Shown: piece by piece, positions 41,898 through 49,474 of the stretch
Position numbering within the stretch: the first letter of the stretch is position 1
Layout: each line of letters opens with the position of its first letter
Source of the DNA: DATARH01 sp036268425
GTDB lineage: Bacteria > Pseudomonadota > Alphaproteobacteria > ATCC43930 > CGMCC-115725
NCBI GenBank assembly: GCA_036268425.1
Contig: DATAUE010000179.1
Span: 124,001 to 188,000 of the forward strand
DNA: 64,000 nt
Reading direction: 5' to 3'
The notes under the pieces: model-generated
Seen by the model: the letters and a program-made list of their open reading frames with translations, nothing else
Database searches by the model: none
Told to the model about the DNA's origin: nothing
Position numbers and translations under genes: made by a program

Positions 41898-43109
41898 ATG
41901 CCGAGCAAGAATGAAACCCGCGTCGCGGTGTTCCTCGGGGGGCGGTCTCCCGAGCATGATGTCAGCGTGATTACCGGGTTGCAGGCCCTCGCGGCAATCG
42001 ATCAGGAGCGGTTCCGGCCTTTCCCGGTCTACATCAGCCCGCGCGGCGGGTGGTATGTCGGCGATGCGCTGACGCAGCGGCGCAATTATCTGCCCGACGC
42101 GCGAATCCTCGGGGAGTTGACCGAGGTGACATTAATGCAAGGCGAACCCGGCCGCGGCGTGCTGGCGCCGAAACGCAGCGGCCTGTTCGGGCGCCGCGCC
42201 GCGACGGAGTTCGACGTGGCATTGCTGGCGTTTCACGGTCTCGGCGGCGAGGACGGGCAAATGCAGGGTGCGCTCGAAACCGCGAACCTGCCTTACACTG
42301 GCATGCGCACGCTTGCGTCGGCGGTGTTTATGGACAAGGTCGCGACTAAGCGGGTGCTGAGCGGTCTCGGCATTCCGACGCTGCCGTACACGGTCGTGTC
42401 GCGCACCACCGGTGGGTTGCCGCCGGCCGATGCGCTGACGGCGCTCTTGGGCAATATGGGGTTTCCCTGCATCGTCAAGCCGATGCATCTCGGCAGCAGC
42501 ATCGGTGTCGGCAAGGCCGATGATATCGCCGAATTGCGCGCGCTACTGCCGGCGATCTTCCGCCTCGACACGCAGGCGTTGATCGAGCCGTTTATCGCGA
42601 ACCTCGTCGAATACAATCTGTCGGTGACGCGTGCCGGCGGCACCGTGAGAACCTCGGCGATCGAGCGGCCGAAACGGGCCGAGGCATTGCTTGATTTCCG
42701 GCAGAAATACATGTCGGGCGCCGATGACAAAAGCGGCGGCGCGAAGGGTGGTGGGGGCGGCCAGAGCCAGGGCATGCTGTCATTGACGCGTGACATCAAC
42801 CCGGACATTCCGGAGGCGATGGCGGCTGATCTGCGACGCTGGGCGGTGGCCGCGTTCGAAGCGCTCGACGGCACCGGCGCGCCGCGTATCGATTTTTACG
42901 GCAACGCGGTGACTGGCGAAACCTGGCTCAACGAGATCAACCCTTGCCCCGGTTCGTTCGGCTATTTCCTGTGGGAAGCGGCCGAGCCGCCGGTCCTGTT
43001 CACGACGCTGCTGACCCGGCTGATCGAAGAGGCGCTGGCCCGCCACCGCGACATGCAACTGCCCGACGATCCGGTGCCGCCGGATGCCCGCCTGCTGCGC
43101 CGCCCCTGA
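41898..43109 (+). CDS. ddl: D-alanine--D-alanine ligase
   Basis: 403 residues of the ATP-grasp ligase family. GGRSPEHDVS (14-23), HGLGGEDGQMQGALE, CIVKPMHLGSSIGVGKA, PRIDFYG and LNEINPCPGSFGYFLWE are present in order. It makes D-Ala-D-Ala for peptidoglycan, or possibly D-Ala-D-lactate. A flexible Gly-rich insert (GGAKGGGGG) lies in the omega-loop region. The start is preceded only by ACAGG. It is divergent from the alpha/beta hydrolase and MurF-like genes with a 117-base gap, so both sides of the D-Ala-D-Ala branch are clustered here. Confidence 0.88.
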   Translation: MPSKNETRVAVFLGGRSPEHDVSVITGLQALAAIDQERFRPFPVYISPRGGWYVGDALTQRRNYLPDARILGELTEVTLMQGEPGRGVLAPKRSGLFGRRAATEFDVALLAFHGLGGEDGQMQGALETANLPYTGMRTLASAVFMDKVATKRVLSGLGIPTLPYTVVSRTTGGLPPADALTALLGNMGFPCIVKPMHLGSSIGVGKADDIAELRALLPAIFRLDTQALIEPFIANLVEYNLSVTRAGGTVRTSAIERPKRAEALLDFRQKYMSGADDKSGGAKGGGGGQSQGMLSLTRDINPDIPEAMAADLRRWAVAAFEALDGTGAPRIDFYGNAVTGETWLNEINPCPGSFGYFLWEAAEPPVLFTTLLTRLIEEALARHRDMQLPDDPVPPDARLLRRP

Positions 43110-43113
43110 GAAC

Positions 43114-43203
43114 AGAGGCATCGAGGGCAGAGGCATTGCGGGCAGGGGCATCGAGGCCAGAGACATCGAGGCCAGAGACATCGAGGCCAGAAACGCTAAG
43201 GGC
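43114..43203. repeat. Six 15-bp imperfect tandem repeats downstream of ddl
   Basis: Six units of the type AGAGRCATCGAGGSC run from 43114 to 43203; units 4 and 5 are identical and unit 6 is diverged. They begin 5 bases after the ddl stop. The 15-base period keeps frame, but neither strand shows a supported gene, so this is a non-coding minisatellite. Confidence 0.9.
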
Positions 43204-43278
43204 AGCACCGCGTAGACATGCGTTGACACCGGCAGGTTTGGCCGCGACGCTTACCTGAATGATCCGAGGAGGCTTGCC

Positions 43279-44049
43279 GTGATCCTGACCGCCGATGCTG
43301 AAATCGTCCGCCGGACCAACCGGCGCCAAACGCCCAACGGCTGGAACACCGCTTTCATCGGTACCAACCGCTACACGATCAAGCCGGGCGAGGCGCCACC
43401 GGTGGATGACGCGCTGCATCCGGTGGCGTTTCTGGTTGAGAAAGGTCCGGGCGGCATTACCAAGCCGCATTTCCATCAGGCCGACCAGTATCAGGTTGTC
43501 GTCGGCGGCAGCGGCAAGCTCGGGCTGCACGATACCGGCAGCATCGCGGTTCATTACACCGATGCCTATTCGGCCTATGGCCCGATCGTCGCGGCCGACG
43601 AAGGCATTGCCTGGTTCACCTTGCGCAATGCGTGGGACCCGGGTGCCAAATACATGCCGGCGAGCCGCGTTGAGCTGCGCGCGTCGCGCGACCGCCATAC
43701 CCATTGGGAAACCACCACCGAACCGCTGCCACCGGTCAGCGAAGGTGTTCTGCAGGCGGCAGAAAGCATCAGCTCGACGCAGGTCATCGAAGGCGAGCAC
43801 GGGCTGGCAAGCTGGCGCTATCAATTGCCACCGGGCGCTACGCTAGCCGGCCCCGATCCGCGTGCCGGTGGCGGCCAGTTCTGGGTGGTTTTGGCCGGGA
43901 CGCTGTCGGTGCCGACGACCGGCCTTCTCGGCGTCAATTCCTGCATTTTCGTCGGGCCGGAGGACGGCACGCTCACCGCGACCGCCGGCCCCACCGGGGC
44001 CGAAGCACTGTGCATGCAGTTCCGCGTGCCTTACGCGGCGAGGCACTAG
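43279..44049 (+). CDS. Cupin-domain protein of unknown function
   Basis: 256 residues from GTG 43279, with GAGGAGG just upstream. The first half contains a cupin-like motif: TKPHFHQADQYQVVVGGSGK, with two His that may bind metal, followed by HYTDAYSAYGPI. The second half (QVIEGEHGLASWRYQLPPGA, GGQFWVVLAGTLSV) resembles another cupin-like sandwich, so a bicupin arrangement is likely. The function is unknown; many such proteins are found beside amidohydrolases. It converges on the amidohydrolase gene at 44304. Confidence 0.75.
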   Translation: MILTADAEIVRRTNRRQTPNGWNTAFIGTNRYTIKPGEAPPVDDALHPVAFLVEKGPGGITKPHFHQADQYQVVVGGSGKLGLHDTGSIAVHYTDAYSAYGPIVAADEGIAWFTLRNAWDPGAKYMPASRVELRASRDRHTHWETTTEPLPPVSEGVLQAAESISSTQVIEGEHGLASWRYQLPPGATLAGPDPRAGGGQFWVVLAGTLSVPTTGLLGVNSCIFVGPEDGTLTATAGPTGAEALCMQFRVPYAARH

Positions 44050-44244
44050 CGCCGACCGGTCATCTCGGCGCAGGCCGGGATCACACCCGAAGCGCCCGAG
44101 ATGCCAGTTTGGTGGTTCCCGGCCTTCACCGGCACGACTGGTATGTTGAGTGGACGCAGCCGGAGCTGCGTCACCTAACGGCATTGTAAATATTCGGTGC
44201 AGCCGTATTTGCGAGCGTGACACAGGTCGCGTCCGCTCTCGGAA

Positions 44245-44287
44245 TTCCGTCCCGATCTTGCCGATTTGCCGCGAGATCGGGACGGAA
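44245..44287 (-). terminator. 14-bp perfect inverted repeat between convergent genes
   Basis: TTCCGTCCCGATCT (44245-44258) and its exact complement AGATCGGGACGGAA (44274-44287) enclose a 15-base loop. It lies 16-59 bases beyond the stop of the minus-strand amidohydrolase and about 200 bases past the cupin gene. No T-tract follows on either strand, so if it is a terminator it is not a canonical intrinsic one; an mRNA-stabilising hairpin is equally possible. Confidence 0.45.
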
Positions 44288-44303
44288 CCTTGAGTGGGGG
44301 CGG

Positions 44304-45770
44304 TTACTCCGCCGCTGCCCGCGCCGGCGCCTGCTGTGCGGCAAGTACTGCTGCGGCTTCCTTGGCGACCGGGGTCCCTTCAAAGAAGCGTGGGTTCTGC
44401 GTGCCCCACAGGCGCACCGCGTTGGCAAAGGTGAAGTCGCGGAAGTCGGCTTCGGTGATGTGGCCGTCTTCGACCAGTTCCCACGCCTGCCGCAGCGGGT
44501 CGCGCATGTCCTTCACGTCGAAATGGCCGATGTCGGAGCTGTAGATCGCGTTGATGCGGGCGCCGAGCGGCATGGCTTTGCCGAATGCGACCGAGTTCAT
44601 CGCGTCGTCGGCCTCGCAGCCGAAATAGTACGGCGTCGCGTACAGGTCGAGCCAATCCTGCTTTTTGCTGATCTGGCAGCGATGGTAGTCGTCGGGCGGC
44701 TCACCGCCGGTCAGGAAATCTTCTTCGAGCGGCCAGCCATCGCGCTTTTGGAGTTCGGCGGCGATGTCCTCGTAGCCGTATTTGTCGACCAGTTCACGCA
44801 GCATCTGTCGGTTGAGCTTGGTCGGGTCCATGTTTTCCAGGCCCTTGGCGCCGCGCCGTTCCCAATGCTCGATCAGGTCGCAGAATAGCTGGCAACCCCA
44901 GCCGACCCCGCCTTCGAGGAAGGCAAAGCGCAAATCGGGGAAGCGTCGGGTGACGCCGCCGAGGAACAGCGCCTTTGCTACGTTATGGCCGGCGGCCGCG
45001 AAATGCCCGATATGGTTGAACGTGAAATTCGACGGGCTCATGCGCTCGCCATAGCCGCGACCGCCAGTGTGGAAGGTCGGGGCGATGCCGAGTTCGCGGC
45101 ATTTCTGCCAAACTTGGTCATAATCATGCTGGCTGTCGAGGCCGAGTTGGTCGAAGCCTTGGGCATATTTGGCGATATCGGGATCGAGGCCCTTGGCCTT
45201 TTCGACCGGGCGGCGCACGCCGCTGCCGAACATGCACACCTTGCTGCCAAGCTGCTTGGTGACGAATTCCAGTTCGGCGATCGCCTCTTCCGGCGTGTAC
45301 ACCGGAATGACCGCGGCCGGGGTCAGCTTGTCGCTGAAATCTTTGAAGTAATCGTGGGTGACGATGTTGAAGCCGCGGATCACCGCGCGGCGCGTCTCGT
45401 CATCGGCGATGCGCGGGATGCCGAGGCCGGCGGTCGGGTAGACGATGCCGAAATCAATCCCAAGCTCGTCGAGCCGGTCGTAAAACATCTTCGGCATCAT
45501 GGCCGTGGCGCGGTCGAGCGTGTTGACCGATTGCCGGCCCCAGAAGCCTTCCATCGCGACGCCGCGCTCGGCGCGCTGTGCCCGCGTCAGGTTCAGCGCG
45601 GCCGGGATGCGCGTCTGCGACTGGATGAACCCATCCGCGCCCTTGTCGCCAACCACCTTGCGCATCCGCTCGGCAAAAACCGGCGTGTATTCGACCCAGT
45701 GGCCGTCACCGTCGATGACCGGATGTTTCAGGTTTTTGCGAATCTCTTGGGGGCTGGCTTTGGCGCTCAT
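44304..45770 (-). CDS. Amidohydrolase family protein (PF04909)
   Basis: 488 residues. The metal site near the N-terminus is HPVIDGDGHWVEYTPVFAER. Further conserved segments are GIVYPTAGLGIPRIADDETR, FTFNHIGHFAAAGHN and IYSSDIGHFDVKDMRDPL. It is about 100 residues longer than the two other superfamily members in the window, with a longer C-terminal region ending in an Ala-rich tail. GGAGG lies 7 bases before the ATG. Substrate unknown. The MmgE/PrpD gene upstream on the same strand is separated by 170 bases. Confidence 0.86.
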   Translation of the reverse strand: MSAKASPQEIRKNLKHPVIDGDGHWVEYTPVFAERMRKVVGDKGADGFIQSQTRIPAALNLTRAQRAERGVAMEGFWGRQSVNTLDRATAMMPKMFYDRLDELGIDFGIVYPTAGLGIPRIADDETRRAVIRGFNIVTHDYFKDFSDKLTPAAVIPVYTPEEAIAELEFVTKQLGSKVCMFGSGVRRPVEKAKGLDPDIAKYAQGFDQLGLDSQHDYDQVWQKCRELGIAPTFHTGGRGYGERMSPSNFTFNHIGHFAAAGHNVAKALFLGGVTRRFPDLRFAFLEGGVGWGCQLFCDLIEHWERRGAKGLENMDPTKLNRQMLRELVDKYGYEDIAAELQKRDGWPLEEDFLTGGEPPDDYHRCQISKKQDWLDLYATPYYFGCEADDAMNSVAFGKAMPLGARINAIYSSDIGHFDVKDMRDPLRQAWELVEDGHITEADFRDFTFANAVRLWGTQNPRFFEGTPVAKEAAAVLAAQQAPARAAAE

Positions 45771-45940
45771 GAATGAACCTCCGAAGGCTGGCGGTGAATG
45801 CCGGTGGCGGCCGACAGGATACGCGAAGCGTAGGTGCGGCGGCGTAACAAGTCAAACCGGCACTGCGCGAAATGTCGCATCCGGTGGCCTGGGCAGCGGT
45901 ACGAACCTGAACCATCCCGCCGACGAACGTAACGATGCGG

Positions 45941-47341
45941 TTATCCTGGAATTGTCAGGCCGATCAGAGAATTCGTGGCGTTGTCCAGCGTGTCGAGCCG
46001 GCGGCAGGCATCGATCAGCCGCTCATATTGCGCGGCGCTGATCGCGAGGCCGGGCGTGACCGGACGGATGCGGCAGGCCTCTTCTTCGAAATCCCAGATG
46101 AATTCCCGCCCTGTGCCTTCGCGCGTGTAGCTCTTGCCGTCCTTGGTAAACACCGTGATGCGGGGCCCGAACAGGGTGCGGCCGACCGTCGGAATCAACG
46201 TCACGCGGTGCATCAGGTCGAGCACTTCGGGCGGGTCGCTTTCGCCGGGGCCGGGCCGGTCGCCGCGCAGCATCGGGTAGCCGCGGGTCGCTGCACCGTA
46301 TGCCGTGAAGTATGGCGTGCTGCCGACGCTGGGGCCGGCGGCGAGACCGCGGGTCGGGATCGGGAAGGCCGGGCTCGGGTATTCGGTTTCCATCCAGTTC
46401 ACGACCGCCTCGATGCGGTCGATCTGGTCGTAGGTGATGTTGTTTTCCTCGCACAGCTTTGCGGTCACATCGACATGCGCGATGTTGTACCCGGCGGTCG
46501 AATAGACCCGGTACAGGGTTTCGAGAAACATCCAGTCGCGGCCAAGGTCTTTGGTGATGCCGGCGATGTCCGCCCGGTTGTCGCCGGTGAAGCTGTAGCG
46601 CAGTTCGCCACGGCTGTTGCCGGCATAGGAATGATAAAACCCGGCCTCGCCTTCCAAGACGGTTTCACCGCCGGGTGTACCGTGCCTCGCCAGCGCCACC
46701 GCGAGCAGCGCGTTACGCACCGCGCCACCCTCGCGCAAGGAGCGCCCGCCGCTGCGGATGCCTTCGAGATTGCCTGAGGCGAGGTTGACGCATTGCGCGA
46801 TCGCGCCATGCACCTGCTCGGCGTTGAGGCCGCCGATCTTGGCGGCGGCGATGGCGGCGCCGAAAATCCCGAAAACTGGCCCGGCATGGAAGCCGCGCGA
46901 CATGACCGTCGGGATGAACTCGGCCGCCATACGCTCCATGACCTCGTAGGCCGCGGCGACGCCGGTGAGGAAGGTCTTTCCGGAAGCACCGGCCGTCTCG
47001 GCCGCGACCAGCGCTGCCGGCATGATCGCGGTGCCGGGATGGGTCAGCATGCGAAACGTGTCCCACTTGCCGCCGGCAAAGATCATCTCGGCGTTGACGA
47101 AGGCGGCGCCCGCCTTGGTCAATTTGGCGCCGTGGCACAGCACGGTTGCCGCGCCGCCGCCACTGGCCTCTTCCTCCTGCATCAGGGCCAGCGCCTGTTT
47201 CGTGGCCGGCATTGCCTGCGCCACCAGCGCCGACGACAAGGCCTGCAATGTCACGCCCTTGGCGCGGTCGACCACCGCTGGCGGCAGTGCGTCATAGGAG
47301 AGGCCTGCTACAAAGGCGGCAAATTCTCGGCTCAAGGACAT
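45941..47341 (-). CDS. MmgE/PrpD family protein
   Basis: 466 residues of the MmgE/PrpD family (PF03972), to which 2-methylcitrate dehydratase and iminodisuccinate epimerase belong. Family features: LSYDALPPAVVDRAKGVTLQ, TVLCHGAKLTKAGAAFVNAE, FHAGPVFGIFGAAIAAAKI and GRSLREGGAVRNALLAVALA. No methylcitrate-cycle genes are nearby, so it is probably a generic dehydratase or isomerase in a catabolic pathway. A GAGGAAG box precedes the ATG. Confidence 0.88.
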   Translation of the reverse strand: MSLSREFAAFVAGLSYDALPPAVVDRAKGVTLQALSSALVAQAMPATKQALALMQEEEASGGGAATVLCHGAKLTKAGAAFVNAEMIFAGGKWDTFRMLTHPGTAIMPAALVAAETAGASGKTFLTGVAAAYEVMERMAAEFIPTVMSRGFHAGPVFGIFGAAIAAAKIGGLNAEQVHGAIAQCVNLASGNLEGIRSGGRSLREGGAVRNALLAVALARHGTPGGETVLEGEAGFYHSYAGNSRGELRYSFTGDNRADIAGITKDLGRDWMFLETLYRVYSTAGYNIAHVDVTAKLCEENNITYDQIDRIEAVVNWMETEYPSPAFPIPTRGLAAGPSVGSTPYFTAYGAATRGYPMLRGDRPGPGESDPPEVLDLMHRVTLIPTVGRTLFGPRITVFTKDGKSYTREGTGREFIWDFEEEACRIRPVTPGLAISAAQYERLIDACRRLDTLDNATNSLIGLTIPG

Positions 47342-47533
47342 GAGAGCTTCCTCGCGGATGGCGTCATCATCCTGCGGGTGCGTCTCTAGGCGGGCGCCTT
47401 CAGGATGACGAGTACGAAATGGGCGGCCGCATTACGGCGGATTTTGACGTCATATACAAATCCCCAGTGCGGCGGGCGCACGAGCAACGCGGTGCTGCCT
47501 CATCGATATGCCGACATTCGTCCGATTGTCGGA

Positions 47534-49474
47534 TCAACCGGGTGTTTGCGAGGTGCTCGCCGTGCCCCCGGAGTTCAGCTGTCCGACAAAGGCCGCGAAG
47601 GCGACGGGCGGCAGGATCGAGTCTCCGATGATGAACGTATAATCGGCGCGCGCCGTCTGGATTGCCGCGATGCGATCGCCGACAAGCGTGAAATTAATCG
47701 ACACTGGTGGCGATACGGCTATGCGGCCGTTTTTTTCAGCTTGCCACTGCCCGGTCAGCACCCAGTCGTTATGGTCTTGCGCGGGTGAGGGCGGCAGGGG
47801 GCCGGATGGCAAGGGGCTGGGTGGCAGTAAACCGGGGGCCAGCGAGGCGGGCATCATTTGCAGGTTTGTCGCGTCCGCCGAGTTTCGCAGGATTTTTACC
47901 CACGCGATCCAGTCGGCAGTGCCGTGCAGGCGGAATTGATCGATTTGCAGTTGCACATCGTCGGCGAGAAAACGGCTGGAAGTGTCGGCCTCGAGCCGAC
48001 CGGACAGCATGTCGACAATACCGAGAATGGCCGTCGGCCCTTCCAACTTCTCCAAGGATTGCAGGATCGTGACACCCGGGGGTTGTCCGGTCCACGGGCC
48101 GCGCCCACGCGCGAACAGCCGGGTGGCCTGTGCGCCTGGCGTTGCCGCGTCGATGTGCAAGGGGTTCGCCAGCAGCCTGTCAGCCTCGTAAAATCGCGCC
48201 AGCGCATCGCCAAAGGCCAGTTCGGGGGGCGTGCCTTTCAGGCCGAGATAGCGGCTGAGCCGTTTTGTGTTGCCGAGCAGCATCGCTTCGGCATGCTGCC
48301 GCACCGCTTCGGCCGTTGCCGATTGCGGGCTATCTTCGTCCAGCCATGCCAATGCCGAATGGCTCGCCACGACGCGGTCCAGGTAATCCTGGTATAGCGG
48401 GGCGAATTGGGCCGGCGCCCGCAGAATGTCGGGCGCCAGACGAGCCGCAATCAACCCTGTCGCGACCCCGGCCGCCGCTGGAAACCAGATCTGGCAGCAG
48501 GTTGGCCCGACGAGCAGCCAGTTTCGCCCGTGACAGCGCTCATGGGTGTAATGCTCGTAAGGCTGATCGGTCGGGGTGCCGCGCTGTCCGAAGACGCCGA
48601 GGATATCGATGCCACGGCGCGCGTACGCTTTCTCGACCCAGTCCATCAGCAGGGCCGGATTGGCGCTTGTCGTCGCGGGATCGACACTGATGCCGAGCGA
48701 GACGTAATCACCGAGCGGGATGCACCAGGCGAGGCCATCTACGACGTCGTTCTGCCTGTCCAGGCGCACCAGCGCGGTGGCGTCCGTCCATCGCGGCTCG
48801 GCCGGCGCTGCGCTGGCGGCTGCGGATGTATTGCGACGGTAGTGGGCAAACACGACGCGGCGGGGGTCGCCGATCCGCTGGTAGGGGACGCCGATCCGGC
48901 TTGCGGCGGCACGGATATGGTTGGTTGCGTCGAAGACGTAAGTGCAGGCGACCGACAGGCCACTGGCGAGTCGAATGCCGTCGATTCGGTCGGTGCGCGG
49001 GTCGTAGTTGATCTCGGCGATGCTCCCCTCGGCCAGCAGGCAGTGATTGTCCTTGACCACGGCGTCGTGCAGCGCGCGGTCGAAGCCGACGCGGTCGACA
49101 TGCAGCAGCTGCACCGTCGACGGGTAGTCGAGCGGCGCAAACATTGCGCGTCCGGCCGCGAGTTGCAGCGTGTCGAAATCGACCGTGCGGCCGTCGAAAA
49201 ACACCGCGACACGGCGCTTGTCGAAAAAGAAGCGGGTTTGATCGGGAAATTGGCGAACGATCTCCAGGCTGCCGTCGGGGTTCAACGACTCGCCGAGCCG
49301 CGGTTTGTCAGACGGCGCAGTGCCGACTAGGACATGACCGATGCCCTGGGCCGACAAGGCCCGGCTGATCGCCAGCCCGGACAGCCCGGCACCAAGGACC
49401 ACTGGATAAGGGGCCTCGCGGTCCAGCCGAGCCTGAGCCTCGCCGGATGATTGGCTCCGCAGCACATTTACCAT
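47534..49474 (-). CDS. FAD-dependent oxidoreductase, flavin-halogenase-like, with NTF2-like C-terminus
   Basis: 646 residues. The FAD motif is VVLGAGLSGLAISRAL (GAGLSG at 28-33). LGESLNPDGSLEIVRQ and the segment GLAWCIPLGDYVSLGIS recall the W-x-IP region of flavin-dependent halogenases, and NWLLVGPTCCQIWFPAAAGV the second FAD-binding part. Residues ~495-635 look like a SnoaL/NTF2-type domain (SRFLADDVQLQIDQFRL, INFTLVGDRIAAIQTARADY), split by a Pro/Leu-rich insert. The start overlaps the end of the upstream DUF4157 gene by 7 bases, making it the last gene of the injection-system operon. Its role there is unknown; modification of cargo or of a small molecule is possible. Halogenase activity is not established. 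Confidence 0.75.
   Translation of the reverse strand: MVNVLRSQSSGEAQARLDREAPYPVVLGAGLSGLAISRALSAQGIGHVLVGTAPSDKPRLGESLNPDGSLEIVRQFPDQTRFFFDKRRVAVFFDGRTVDFDTLQLAAGRAMFAPLDYPSTVQLLHVDRVGFDRALHDAVVKDNHCLLAEGSIAEINYDPRTDRIDGIRLASGLSVACTYVFDATNHIRAAASRIGVPYQRIGDPRRVVFAHYRRNTSAAASAAPAEPRWTDATALVRLDRQNDVVDGLAWCIPLGDYVSLGISVDPATTSANPALLMDWVEKAYARRGIDILGVFGQRGTPTDQPYEHYTHERCHGRNWLLVGPTCCQIWFPAAAGVATGLIAARLAPDILRAPAQFAPLYQDYLDRVVASHSALAWLDEDSPQSATAEAVRQHAEAMLLGNTKRLSRYLGLKGTPPELAFGDALARFYEADRLLANPLHIDAATPGAQATRLFARGRGPWTGQPPGVTILQSLEKLEGPTAILGIVDMLSGRLEADTSSRFLADDVQLQIDQFRLHGTADWIAWVKILRNSADATNLQMMPASLAPGLLPPSPLPSGPLPPSPAQDHNDWVLTGQWQAEKNGRIAVSPPVSINFTLVGDRIAAIQTARADYTFIIGDSILPPVAFAAFVGQLNSGGTASTSQTPG

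Noticed and set aside
43114..43203. CRISPR-like array
   Set aside because: The units are 15 bp in direct tandem without spacers and no cas genes are present; it is a simple minisatellite.
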